Assembly (NCBI GenBank): GCA_026545765.1
Contig: JAIFAC010000207.1
Coordinates: 62,001-126,000, forward strand
DNA length: 64,000 nt
Source: Plantago major
Lineage: Eukaryota; Streptophyta; Magnoliopsida; Lamiales; Plantaginaceae
Reading direction: 5' to 3'
Position numbers and translations under genes: made by a program. Position 1 is the stretch's first letter; the number at the start of each line of letters is the position of its first letter. The notes beneath the pieces are model-generated. The model had not been told where the DNA came from, made no database searches, and saw only the letters and a program-made list of their open reading frames with translations. This document shows, piece after piece, positions 45,900-58,639 of the stretch.

Positions 45900-46675
45900 C
45901 TAAACTTCTTTTGATTTGATCAAGAACTCTTCTTTTACATCACGTCTTTTATTTTCTTGGTACAATTTTATTCTTTTTTCTATAAGATTAATAGTATCAA
46001 TGCAATATAATTGCCTAGTTTCTGGGTTACTCTTATTCATTTTATCCCAGAACTTCGTATAAGAAGATCTTTTGATAGATGGTATCTCACTTTCGGTATA
46101 ACCGATAATAGGTACCAATTTCCAAATCCATGGTATGGAAAATTCCATAAAGAAATATAAATCATATCGATCTGAAGGAATATCCTTCTTTGGATTAACA
46201 TCTATCCAAACAGAATATAATTCTGTAAAATTCTGAGGGAGTATTACTCTGGTGGTTCCAAAATATTTCCACCAATTAAGAAACCAATTTGGTATCTCTT
46301 GCTCATAAGCTTCACTACTGATTTTTATGAACCAGGAGTGTTTCTTTTTATCATTTTCATATAAAAGCACTTTATTAAATGCTTCAACATAATCCCAATA
46401 ATTAAATTTTATGGGACTTCTGTTATGGGGTAATAAAATTCCCTTTCTCGCAATGGAGCAATTCCCCATTCTTCGGAAGATATAATCTTCTTAATATAAA
46501 TCTTACTGAAGTTATAAACTTCTTTTTGAACTCCTGAGAAATGTGATATTTCACATGACCCTGTGTTTAAAAGAATACTTTCATAAAAGTATCTTGTTTT
46601 ATAAGTCCCCAAAGCATATGATGCTTTGTCAAGATATCTGGACATTAAAGTCCATGGGTTATTTACCCATCTCAT
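45900..46675 (-). pseudogene. ORF 2-like of the minus-strand copy, unknown function
   Basis: The best-kept copy of this ORF. Blocks: FSKIYIKKIISSEEWGI, NYWDYVEAFNKVLLYEND, PNWFLNWWKYFGTTRVILPQ, LYFFMEFSIPWIWKLVPIIG, SSYTKFWDKMNKSNP and CIDTINLIEKRIKLYQ. About 230 residues are visible. No known enzyme motif. Its position after pol is the same as in the plus-strand copy and in the 2.2-3.7 kb fragment. Confidence 0.62.
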
Positions 46676-46970
46676 ATCTCTTGTTTCAATCAGAAGTATG
46701 ACTTCTTGATTTTACATTTTCAAATAGTGCTTTATTTTCTTGAGACTCTTGTTACGCTATTATTTTAGCAAAGAGAATTTTTCCTTATTCTTTTGTACTT
46801 TCGAAATTCTTGGTACTCTTACGAGCTTTCGACTTCATGTTTTGTGATGGCAAATTCATAGCTATAAGCTTTCTCTGCCCTTGAGAGAGGACTCTTTGAG
46901 ATCCTCTTCCTCGTCCTCCTGCCTCTATAAGAGGAAGAGCCTCTTCCTTGCAAGTACATTCCTGCAACAA

Positions 46971-48980
46971 TCATGAAATATATTCTCGTGTCAGAAAATC
47001 TGGAAGACTATTGTCTTCTCCTTTTTTATAGACAATTTCAAAATCAAAAGGAGCTAAATGAGCTTGCCATCTTGCAAACATTTGCTTAGAAACATCGTGT
47101 TTAAAATCTTTGTTAAACATGAACTTTGCAGAATTACAATATGTCTTTATAATAAATTTTTGATTATATGAATCATCTTGAAATTTTAAGACACATTTGA
47201 CAATTGAAAGTATCTCTTTAGCAATTGTAGCATAATTTTTACATTTGTTATTCCATTTGCGAATAAAGCGAACAAGATATTCTTGTTTATTATGAGGATC
47301 AATTTGTTTAAGAATTCCTCCATAACCTATATCGGAAGCATCTGTTTCATGATTTATCCCATGAGGATTACTCGACATAAGACAAATGAAGTTTTTACCT
47401 TTTCTTTTAATTTCCTAACTGAGTATGATGATCGGACCGAGCTTTGGATCCTTTAAGTCTATCATATAAGATAGCAGTATCTTGAGCTATGTCTTTATAA
47501 TAGGAAGAGATATAATTCAAACTTCCTAAAAACCTCTGTAACTGGGTTTTATTAGTTATTTCATCAGAAAATTTGTCAGCAAAATCAATGCTTCTATTTA
47601 TTGGGATAATATTACTTTTTCAATATAATGACCCGAAAATCTAATTTTATGCGAAACAAAAACATCTTTGGTTTGATATAACTAAACCACTCTGTATGAC
47701 TATTTTCTTTAAGATATCGAATGTTTAAAATGGGATTCAATATCCTTTGAGAAAACTAGGATATCATCAATATAGACTAATATAAAATCACTATAAGGAG
47801 TAAAAATATCATTCATAATTTTACGAAATTGAAGGAGCATTTTCAAACCAAATGGCATTACATTCCATTAAGTAATGTCTATTGGAACATTAAAGGTATT
47901 TATACCTATCCTTTTGTTCAATTTGAACTTGCCGATATCGACTTTAAGTCAAATTTTGAACATAAATTGAATCATAAAGTCTTTCTAAAAGATCTTTTTA
48001 TTGAATAGGATGCCTAATCCATTTTAAAACCTTATTAAGGGTTTATAATTTATAACTAATCTAGGAACTCCTCTTTCACATTCACTATGTTTATTAACAT
48101 AAAAGGCGTACAAGACCAAGGAGATTGAGAAGGGCTTATCGGACCTTTTGCAATAAAGAATCAATTTCCTTTTTACGAGTTCTAAATACTACGAATTCAT
48201 TTGACAAGGTCTTGCCTTTGTCGAATTCTTTTCATCAAAATCTTCTTCATAAGGAAGGTGACCACATGCTTCTTTCTATTCCATAAAGCATTAGGATGGT
48301 CATTACAAATTTCTAGAAAGTTGATTTTCAATCAATCTAATCTTCCCTTGTAATTTGGGATTTTGAAGTTTTCTTCAATAGTCGAAGAGTTTATTTCTTG
48401 TTTTAAGAAATTCATCGGTTTTCTTTAAAGTCGGATGATCTTACATTTCGATGTAACATTCTATGAAATGGTTTTGTAAATTTTAGTAAAAGATAAATTG
48501 AAATTTGATTTAGAAGAAATATGAAAAATTTTTGAAACAAGATCTTTTAATCCTTTGAGATCTTCGATAGGTTATTACTCTTTCTTCATCGAAATTAAGA
48601 GTTTCAACTCCTCTCGTCATGAGTAAGTTGGAGATTATTTGAAGTTTATAAACTTCATCGTGTCGAGTTTTCTTTTTACAACATCATGAAGAGTTGTAAG
48701 TTTCATATCTTTAAATTTTTCGATTTAAGAACTTTTCAAGTTCTTTCATGGATTTAATTTAAAATACGCTTTATTTGAGAAGGTGGTTGAATATTAGGGC
48801 GAAGCGAGAATCCTGTTCCTTTTCCTTTTCTTTTGAAGGAATGTTAGAATTTAAAGAAAGATTAGGGTTAATAGTTTTTCAAAACCAATTCCACCCTTTA
48901 CGGCAAAAGTTAAATGTTCTCGAGAACATTTATAAGCAATTAGTATAATTACATTGTTCAATCATCTGTTAATTTGTTTC
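46971..48980 (-). pseudogene. pol and capsid-end remnants of the minus-strand copy
   Basis: Open at 46,971-47,378: RNase H with ETDASDIGYGGILKQIDPHN and KQMFARWQAHLAPFDFEI, ending SLPDFLTREYI. Further right, the DNA follows 41,200-42,800 of the plus-strand copy in reverse, so reverse transcriptase and protease remnants are present though heavily worn. Fossil. Confidence 0.65.
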
Positions 48981-48989
48981 TGAGTTCTT

Positions 48990-50450
48990 TGGTGAGTTTC
49001 ATCTTCGGTAGTTTTTGCAAAAGCTAAAACTATGATTTCCTTTTTCAATTTGAAAAGGCATTGCGGAGGATAGACTTGTTGTAAATTCCTCCGTAATACC
49101 GAAAGTTTATAATTTCTTTCTAATCTTGAAATATATGTTGTTCACATATTTAGAAACAAACCATGGAACAAAAGGAATTGGATTGTGTTTTTCACAATCT
49201 TTATAAATTCATTTTGAATAGAAGTTTTCTACATTGAAGAGAAGTTTGTAAAAAACCAATTTTAAAAGGTTCCCATACAGGTAAATTGAATTAGTTTAAT
49301 CTTTTTGCTGGCCCAGGAGGCAAGCAGGCTAAAATCAATTTATTTGAATTCATTAATAACGAAATTCCATTTCTAATGCGATTATATACATACATTGGAG
49401 TATATGTAACTCCTTTGACAACATTATCAAAATCTTTATTTATTGAAGTTCATCAATATGATCTTACGGAATTGTTTCAAAAGATTTTGTATTACCTTTT
49501 TAGCGAAATTAGAGCATCCTTGATAGAGTATCGACTACATAATCGATAGGTGATATAAAGATCTTAAGAAGAAGACTTAGTAAGTCTTGAAGAAGATCCT
49601 ATAAAATGGTTGTTAGTTTCAAGCGCATTTTTACCAAACCTTGGGAGTTTGGATAACATCTATTAAATTATTTTGAATAACGGGTTGGAGTTGTGAAGTG
49701 ACTGTTTAATTGTCGATTTTTAGGAAAATCTATTTCTTCCCATTTAATAGATCTCTGAGTAGTAATTTTAGATTTGCTAAAATTAGTCTCAATTAAAATA
49801 GTTTCATTTAAAGGTTTATCAATCCTTGACGTGAGGATTTAAAAGTAACAAGGTTTATAATAAATCCTGTAGCAAATACAGATTGTTTGTGTACCAGAAA
49901 TATAATTATAACCATTAGTTTTATAATTAAATGTTTAAGAATCTAAAAAATTAATATAAGATAAATACAATTGTAAATTAGGATAAATATCAAAATAAAA
50001 GCTGGACCATGGGCTAAACTAGGCTGTATAATTCCGATTAAAGGATTTTTCCGGTAAATTTACACTCCATCTCTAGAAGCGACTATAAAAGCTCTGAGTA
50101 GTCCTTCTTCTAAGGTTAAAGGTTTAAAAGCAATTTGCACTAAACGATATGTAAAAATTTGTAAAGGTTTTATAAAGCGGCAATATCTTTCTCACTTAGT
50201 AATTTGATCACTAATTCATCATTATCAAGTGAGGCGATTCTTGATAGTTTTGACTACTTGTTTTTAAACAATTTTTTCAAAGTACCTAGCTGGTAAATAA
50301 CCTTGAGGCTCGATTCTTGGAATCGTCCATTTATTTAATAAATCTAAATTAAGGAATATCAAATTCCTCACTTCTCTTTATTTTAACGATGTCTTTTTCC
50401 TTCTTATCATGTTTATCATGATCATAAAATAGTTAAATGTTAAGGCTCGA
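48990..50450 (-). pseudogene. movement-protein-like segment, copy 1
   Basis: The DNA aligns with 50,865-52,280 over its length. A short legible stretch near 49,050-49,140 reads like the C-terminal part of a viral movement protein (NLQQVYPPQCLFKLKK). Position at the start of ORF 1 agrees with that role, which in these viruses is to open plasmodesmata. Fossil; call rests mainly on position. Confidence 0.45.
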
Positions 50451-50459
50451 TCTTACGGT

Positions 50460-50850
50460 GGTTCGAAAATATTTCCCCGATTAAGAAACCAATTTGGTAT
50501 CTCTTGCTCATAAGCTTCCTTCTGATTTTTATGAACGAGGTGTTTCTTTTTATCATTTTCATATAAAAAGCACTTTATTAAATGCTTGACATAATCCCGA
50601 TAATTAAATTTATGGGACTTACATTATGAGGGTAATAAAATTCCTTTCTGTAATGGGCAATTCCCATTCTTGGAGAATATAATCTTCTTAATATAAATCT
50701 TCTTGAAGTTATAAACTTCTTTTGAACTCACTGAAATGTGATATTTCACATGACCACATGTTTAAAAAATACTTTCATAAAAGTATCTTGTTTTATAAGT
50801 CCCCAAGCGTATGATGCTTTGTCGAAGATATATCTGGACATTAAAGTCCA
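50460..50850 (-). pseudogene. extra fragment of ORF 2
   Basis: The DNA repeats 46,240-46,650 (e.g. the block around tggtatctcttgctcataag), lying between the two movement-protein-like segments. It marks a junction between successive genome copies. Fossil. Confidence 0.65.
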
Positions 50851-50864
50851 TGGGTTAAGTTCCA

Positions 50865-52280
50865 TCTTCGGTAGTTTTGAAAAGCTTTAGGAAACTATGA
50901 TTTCCCTTTTCAATTTGAAAAGGCATTGCGGAGGATAGACTTTGTGTAAATTCCTCCACACATCGAGTTTATAATTTCTTTCTAATCTTTAAAATATATT
51001 GTTCCACATATTTAGAAACAAACCATGGAACAAAAAGGAATTGGAGTATTGTGTTTTCACAATCTTTATAAAATTCATTTTGAATAGAAGTTTTTCTCTG
51101 TTGAAGAAGTTTGTAAAAAACAATTTTTAAAGGTTCCCATGCGGTAAATTGAATTAGTTTTAATCTTTTGCCTAGCGAGGAGGCGAGGGCTAAAATCAAT
51201 TTGGTTGGAATTCATTAATAGCGAAATTCCATTTACGATGCGGTTATATCTCATACATTGGAGTATGTAACTCCTTTGACAACATTATCAAAATCTTTTA
51301 TTTATTCGAAGTTCATCAATATGATCTTACGGAATTGTTTCAAAAGATTTTTGTATTACGCTTTTAGCAGGAATTAGAGCATCCTTGATGAATTATCAAC
51401 TACATAATCGATAGGTGATATAAAAGATCTTAAAGAAGAAGACTTAGTAAGTCTTGAAGAAGATCTATAAAATCGTTGTTAGTTCAGCGCATTTTACCAA
51501 ACCTTGGGAGTTTGGATAACATCTGATAAATTATTTTGAATAACGAGGTTGTGAAAGTGCGGCTGTTTAATTGTCAATTTTGAGGAAAATCTATTTCTTC
51601 CCATTTAATAGATCTCTGAGTAGTAATTTTAGATTTGCTAAATTAGTCTCAATTAAAATAGTTTCATTTAAAGGTTTATCAACCCTTTGACAATGAGGAT
51701 TTAAAGTAAACAAGGTTTATAATAAATCACCTTAAATCTGATTGTTTACGTATTAGGAAATATAATTATAACCATTAGTTTTAACATTTAATGTTAAAGA
51801 ATCTAAAATATTAATATCAAATAAAGACAATTGTAAATTCGGATAAATATCAAAATAAAGCTGGACCATGGGCTAAACTTAGACTGTATAATTCGATTAA
51901 AGATTTTTCGGTCTAAGTTTACGCCATCTCTAGAGCGACTATAAAGCTCTCGGTGATCCTTCTAAGGTTAAAGGTTTAAAAGCAATTTGACTAAACGATA
52001 TGTAAAAATTTGTAAAGGTTTTTATAAGCAGTAATATCTTTCTCACTTAGTAATTTGATTACTAATTCATCATTATCAAGTGAGATGAGTTCTTGATAGT
52101 TTAACTACGTGTTTTTAAATGATTTTCAAAAGTACCTAACTGGTAAATAACCTTAGGCTCGATTCTTAGAATCGTCCATTTATTTAATAAATCTAAATTT
52201 TTGGGAATATCAAATTCCTCACTTCTACTGTTTTTAACAGTATCTTTCCTTCTTATCATGTTTATCATGATCATAAAACA
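50865..52280 (-). pseudogene. movement-protein-like segment, copy 2
   Basis: Second copy of 48,990-50,450, similarly worn but with a different set of changes, so the duplication is not a simple assembly echo. Fossil. Confidence 0.45.
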
Positions 52281-52309
52281 GTTAGTGTTAAGACTACGAT
52301 CTTAAATCA

Positions 52310-53045
52310 TGCCTATCGACTCTGAGAATCAAATTCCCTCTATAAATAAGAAAAGCGAAGAAAGGCGGAAAAAATTTGGACACCCACATAAACTGGCTGA
52401 GAAACACTCTCCCTTAGTTTTTAATTTTTAGTATTTGTAATTAAGTTTTGAAGTTTGTCTTTGGTGCTTGCAGACATCAATTTGAAGTACTCTTTTATTT
52501 TTTATTTTTTTGTATTGTAATATATTTATATTAATGAAAATTAGCCTCATGATAGGCTAAAGCGTTTGGTTTATAATGTTAAGGCAGTCTAAATTATGTA
52601 TTTACTATAACTACGCAAAAATGTTTTCTTTGTTCATCCAGTCACTATTCATGGTTACTATTCTGTTGAATTATGAATTAATCTAAGACTTTTACTATTT
52701 ACTAAGAATGAGACCGGAGAAGGTTTTGTATGTCGGCATGTTGATATATTCCGATGAACATATGAAGGGCTGTTTTGCCTCTAAGTAGAAAGAAATGGCG
52801 TCTGAAATTTTTGTGTCTTTGATAATTATGTCTTGAGAAATATCTTGATATTAATGATTTTATCTGATAATCGGTCTGATGTAGCTATCTTAGTCGGTAG
52901 TCTGGATTAATGAAGTGATTACTAAGTTTGAATATTATGGCGATATGAATAAATCGAAAACTGTGGCCGGCCAAGGCTTTAAGCGAAATGATTTTGGTAT
53001 CGGTGGAGTTCTGATAAAGAGTTAGTGTTAAGACTCAATCTTCAT
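52310..53045 (+). repeat. promoter/leader segment of the caulimovirid-like element, copy 2
   Basis: Direct repeat of 44,697-45,440, with TATAAATA at 52,341-52,348. It points away from the minus-strand copies beside it. At its far end gtgttaagactcaatctt is the inverse of a block at about 45,423-45,440, which suggests a shared breakpoint sequence. Confidence 0.65.
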
Positions 53046-53189
53046 GCTTACCCGCTGCTTCGCGTAAAGCCCACGGCAACAAAACTATCTTCTTTTTTAT
53101 TCTTATAAACTATATATATATATATATATTTATTTATCTAATCTTGAGCTTCATGTAGATATGATTTGTCTTGAATTCGGATAATATTT

Positions 53190-53640
53190 GACTCCATGGA
53201 TCTGGGAGCGCCTTCAATGGTAGCTGGGAAGGATTTGTCATTTAGTGATTTTGATTGGGATTGAAGACGTCGATTGGAGAGGAAGAGGAAAACGGAGATG
53301 GCGGCGAGATGGAGAGGATAGGAAGGTCCTGAGAAGAAGAATCGAGTTGTTTAACTTGAGTCATCTGTTTCAATTCCACGGTGTGTTAGTCCTGGCAATG
53401 ATGGGTGATCGAGATTCCAATTTCCAGTTCAGAGAGAATTCGAACAGCAGCAGTGCTGCTTCTCTTCAGATAATCGTCGTCATCGTTCTTCACTACTCTC
53501 TTCGAGACTTCAATTTAGCTTCGTGAGTCGTGACCCTGAATCTTGACTGGTACTTCTTCTTGATTTCGATCTTTGCAGCTTGTTAGATCTCGTTCTGACG
53601 TTTGCTCACGTTGGAATGGAGATGGTGGTGTGAATCCATC
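53190..53640 (+). pseudogene. possible gene fragment, unknown
   Basis: Less AT-rich than its surroundings. Short frames read MDLGAPSMVAGKDLSFSDFD (from 53,196) and MGDRDSNFQFRENSNSSSAA (from about 53,401), in the style of plant exon sequence, but neither extends nor splices obviously. I do not recognise a family. It could be a decayed or captured gene end, or chance. Confidence 0.3.
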
Positions 53641-55920
53641 CATACATACATATATATAAAAGCATTAATGGCTTAAACCTTACTAAATTCATTTAGTACT
53701 GTGTGGAATTTTGTAGAATTAATTGTAATTTTAGCAGAATTATATATATTTGTTATTTTTGAAACTGTATATATAGTTTTATTAAATATAACTATATATA
53801 TAAAATCAAGAAAATATTTTGAGCATTATATTTGAATTCGCCATGTGCTATCAGCAAAGACGAATCATCAATCTCAATCTTTATTACACCATATTCTGTT
53901 CATTTCATGAAATTTTGTAAAATTAACAGTTGTATTTTAAGTAATATATTTCATTTGATATTTTTTGTATGTTATTTGTATATATAATTTTATTAAATCA
54001 TATGGTTTTATCACATCTTTAGCAAAACTAGTTAGGTAATTTGAAAAATTGTTACAGAATTTACAGTAGTTAGGTAGTGAAAAAATGCATTTGGTTTTAA
54101 ATGTAAGTGTTTATGGAATTAAATTTGAAAAATTTACTAAGATTTTGTAAAATAATACAAAGACTTCTCTTTATTTTCTTGTCTTTTCGCCTTTCTTATC
54201 GATTATTAATACATAGTTTTTTAAATAATAATCATATTTGTCCAATAATTATAATATATATTTAATGTCTTTTTCTTAGCTAACTTTAATAATTATCAAA
54301 ATTATCGAAGTTGAAAGAAATAATCGTTGAAGATTTTAACTTAGTAATGAAAAAAATCGGTTTTGATGTGTTATACATGTATGCATTTTAAAGAGGTTTG
54401 ATACATTAATCATATCTTAGGTAAACCTTCCGTGACGATGGTTATTCTTATTTTTATTCTAATTTAGGTTAATATATAGGTTGGATATTTTCAACGAAAA
54501 AGATACGTTCTCTTAAAAAATGAAAATTCATTAATGGAACCTTTTTTCCAAATATTGGTTAAAAGATTAGCGTCGAATAATGTTTTATTAACGATAGAAA
54601 AAGTTTCATAAATGGAGGAATAATTTGAAAACATGAAATTAGAGCATATCTACAAAAATCTAAAAAATATTTTGAACATATATTTGAATTCGCCACGGCA
54701 TGACGAATCCATAAGACACCAATCTTACATACTATTATTAATTAAATAAATTATTTTATTCATTAAATTAATATAGAAATTTATTAGATAAAAAAAAATC
54801 AAATAATGAAATTTTAAAAATAGAGCATTTATTAAATTAATTCAATCCTATTTGGAATTTGTGAAATTAGTTGCATTTTAAACCAAAGATATCTTTCACT
54901 GTTTATTTTTTGTAAGTTGACTGCATATATAGTTTTTATTAAATCTCATATAAACTTATCTAAAAAACCCCAAAAAATATTTTGAACATATATTTGAATT
55001 CATCGTGACAAGACAAATCCATAGAAACCAATCTAGATTATTATTGTTATTATTAATTAATTAAATTATTTTTTTGCTAAAATAAAATATAAATTTGTTA
55101 AATAAGATAAAATAAAATAATGGAATTTTAAAAATAAAGCAGAGTCCGAATAGGGGACGAGAACTTTTTGTTCCATGAAGTTTTGTCGAGTTAGACGGAT
55201 GGCTAATGTTTTTAATTTAAATAATCAGTTAGTTCTTATATAATAATATCATATAATATATAAAGTTGATGGGCTAAATTTATCACTGATCCATTCAAAT
55301 TCCGGTATCCCACCGAAATTTTGATACTATTGAGCAGTCCAATAGGGGGCAATTAGTGTTGTCACTAGGGATCATGAGGGCAAGGTTATTGCTTGGTGAC
55401 AAAATTTTATTTCTTATATTTGTTGAAAATGGGGAAGGTTGGCCTGCCAAATTTATAAAATTTGTTTGAGATTTTAAGCCAATACTTAGTAATTGAAAGA
55501 TATTGTTCTTTGGTGATTAAATCTTTAAATTCAAATTTTTAGCTTTGACTTTAATTTGTTTCACTTTTCAAAGAAATTCGGTCGATAAAGAATTTTATTC
55601 CATATGAGAAATTGCGTTTAACGCACGATTACAGTTTGATGTTTTATGATGATGTTGGTTTGGTAGATTTGTATTATCCATACTAAGATCGTTATGTGGG
55701 GAGGGCACATACCGTAAAACAATTTTCTCGATTAATTAATTTTGTCCTCCTATTTCTATTTATTATTAAACGAAATTATATCACGCCATCGCTACTCGGA
55801 ATTAGTTACATTTTCACCAATGATATCTTTCACTGCTTATTTTTTTTGTATATTGGTTGCATATATAGTATAAATTTATATACAAACTTCAAAATATTTT
55901 GAACCCGTAGCATACATTTT
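53640..55920. repeat. diverged repeat units with a shared aaatattttgaac block
   Basis: The block aaatattttgaNcatatatt, followed by tgaattcgcc or tgaattcatc, occurs near 53,812, 54,668 and 54,974, with a shorter copy near 55,886. Three of the four are preceded by a similar run (gatatctttcactgNttatt at about 54,888 and 55,823; related text near 53,895-53,990). The units are strongly diverged and unevenly spaced. No gene seen. Confidence 0.5.
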
Positions 55921-57395
55921 CTATATAGTTTACTAATTAAGTTATTACAATTAACACGAAGCGCGAGAACACTATTACACCGGTATTCTTGTTCTATCCA
56001 ACCAAATTCAAACCCATTTGGAATAATGAGGTCCAGATCAACCCAGACATACCTTTTGCAGGACGATACACAAACCGCAACATTTTATGGTTAAGGTTAG
56101 TGAAAAGTCTTCGCGAGGGCTCTTGGGTATGTTAGGGGTGGCAAAAAAAAAAAAAACCATCGTAATATTTAAAACATTTAAATTACGTTTGTAGTAATAA
56201 TAAATTTTGATGCACTACATACACATACCACCTCGTGGGGTTGTTCAACCCCATTAATCACAGCGTTGTAGAACATTTGTATTTTATTTCGTTCGATCGC
56301 ATTATGTTTGTAATTAATATGTTAGTAAGTAGGGTGATTCATATAAAACTATCATATCCCCTTTCAAAGCATAAACGTAGTCGGCCATAATGAGTCGTAT
56401 TTATACATTTTCTATAGTTACCATAAACAAAGATCCAATGATATAGTATCGACGAAGGAGGACTCCACACAAACACCACGCCCAACGTTGTTTGTAAGTG
56501 AATTTTTACCGCCTTTATTTTATCGATTTATTTGTTTATTATTAAAAGTTAAACTATAATCGTGGTATCGCCACGCAGTTCTTCTAAGTGGGAGGGGCAC
56601 CCAGAGTTTGTCAGAACCAACCATGTTAAGCATTCTACACTTTTGTATTTTATTTTCGTTCGATTGAGTATAAGTTATAAATTAACGCCTTAGCCTTCGT
56701 AGAGGATTCATTATAAAATATTATATATTATCAACCACAAGCTCTGAATCTAAGTTCGGGTTGGTTATACCCTTTCAAATCATATACATCATGATAAGTG
56801 CGATTTATTTTTACATTTTTCTATAGTTAACATAAACCAATGACATATTATCACGAAGGACTCATAAAAACACCACTACCCAATGTTGTTTAATTTTTAC
56901 TATCTTAGTTTATCGATTAATTTATTTATCATTAAAAGCAACCATACTTTGGCATCGCCGCCAAGTTCTCATGGTGGAGGGGCACCCTGTGGGGCTGTTG
57001 GAAAAACCAAATCCATGTTAACTGTGATTATACACTTTTGTATTTTATTTTGGTTCTGATTGGAGTATAAGTTATTAATTAACGATTAGCTACTTGGTGT
57101 GGGGAGGACCCTTATAAAATACTATATGTTATCAACCCATCGAAGTCTCGAACGGGTTCGGGTTGGTCCTATGGTCTCACCCTTTCAAAGCATATATGTT
57201 GTCGCCATTTAGTCATTTAAGCATTTTATATAGTTATACAAGGCTTGATGATATAGTATTTGACTGGGAAGAATTTCAACAATACTTACATTGACACTAA
57301 TCGTTGTTATGTATGAATTTTAACCATGTTATTTTCTCGATTAATTTATTTTATACTCACATTTTTATTTATTATTGTAAGATCTATACCACTCT
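55690..57395. repeat. degenerate tandem array, period about 370-400 bp
   Basis: Units share acttttgtattttatttNcg (near 56,271, 56,640 and 57,033), ttctatagttaNcataaac (56,410 and 56,820; a weaker copy at 57,225) and a gtggNgaggggcac-like block (55,697, 56,590, 56,975). Roughly four units are visible. It may be an old satellite array or a repeat-rich part of a larger element; no ends were found. Confidence 0.6.
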
Positions 57396-58639
57396 AAGCA
57401 CGGGTTAGTACTTCAGTTATGATGATGATAGGTTTGGATTTATCGAAGGTTCAGTTGCTTTGAATTGGATTAAAGGTAATTTACTCAATTATCGTGAGTT
57501 GTGGTCTGATGGTTAGTGAGTTAATGTGATGGTTAATTAGTAATTTAATGTAATTATGTTAGTCTAATGAAATGACGTTAAATGATGGTAATATGAAATA
57601 AGGAAGAAAATAAAATTTTCAACACGCCAAAAAAGGAAAAAAGCCAAATTTGAAAACCCAACCATGGAATTGTGTCATCGTGTGTTCCAACAGATGACAC
57701 AAGTTTTGGTATCATCTTGTTGTGTCATGTGTTCTAGATTTTATTACTCCATAAATTTTTAAAATGTTCTTCCTCTTCTCGATGTTACCAAAACTTACAT
57801 TTAAAGAATAAAAGGTAGCCTAACAATTAATGTATAATATTGAATCAGTCGCATACCCTGAACGTATAAAGGTCACTTGGGAGGTTACCTATAAACCATG
57901 GGTTAGATGTCATGGTTTTCTAATCAGCTGTTAAGATTACATGCGGTTGATAATCGTAAGTTCAATTAGAACGAAATCAGCCATTAAATCGCCAACATTC
58001 TAATAGTGTTAATTCAGAATATAGTTCACCGCCACTGCGGTGTCGTTAGATCTAATCTAATCTAAGTAGTATAATATAACCAAACAACAATGCGGTGATA
58101 ACTCGGATTTTGTCTCAATTTAGTAATTCTATTTGTAAAAAGCATGTTTTATTTATATTATCATGCCCACACGCAGCCTGGGTTTTCCAATGATTACAGC
58201 ATTGATTAAGTGTCATCAATCACAGTAGTAATGTGATTTACTAGAGACCGGGCGATCTTCACGTTAAGGCTGGACCAGTTCGGAGAAAAGCGGAGGCACG
58301 CTTGTTGAGCTAACGAAGTTATCGATCAAGAATACAGCAGGGTCGAGGGGCGGAGTTCATGGGTGGGCAAAGGCCGACATCGGGTTGTGCAGGCGGAGCC
58401 GCGCCAATGGACTTTTTTGGATAACAACGCTAATTCGATAATATCGTAACTTTCAAACCATTTAACCAAAAACCGCTTCGATTTTGTACTTTACATATTC
58501 GAGGATTCGGTCTCAACGGATATACATGGAAATCTAACATCCTCTCTACTTTCGATCGAAATTCATATATTAATTAGATTGCCTTCGATTATCTCAAGGA
58601 ATTCAAAACCCAGCAGTAAATTGGGTCGAATTATCTTGT
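57396..58639. other. intergenic AT-rich DNA before the copia remnant
   Basis: No gene supported. A GC-richer stretch at 58,240-58,430 may belong to the leader or LTR of the copia remnant, but no primer-binding site or LTR end could be placed. Confidence 0.4.

Larger units (their letters stand above)
45441..52300 (-). mobile_element. caulimovirid-like endogenous pararetrovirus copies, minus strand, rearranged
   Basis: On the minus strand, from right to left: a movement-protein-like segment (52,280-50,870), a piece of ORF 2 (50,850-50,460) and a second movement-protein-like segment (50,450-48,990). Next come the capsid-to-pol region (48,980-46,971), ORF 2 (46,675-45,900) and the promoter with its TATA box at 45,496-45,503. 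It meets the plus-strand copy tail to tail near 45,450. The two movement-protein segments are alternative copies of the same part. Fossil with very many breaks. Confidence 0.68.

Noticed and set aside
44697-53045. The 740-bp direct repeats as LTRs of one LTR retrotransposon spanning 44.7-53.0 kb
   Set aside because: The sequence between them runs mostly on the minus strand while the repeats read as promoter plus ORF 1 start on the plus strand. There are no TG...CA ends, target duplication or primer-binding site, and a copy of the promoter lies inverted at 45.5 kb. A permuted pararetrovirus genome explains the pieces better.
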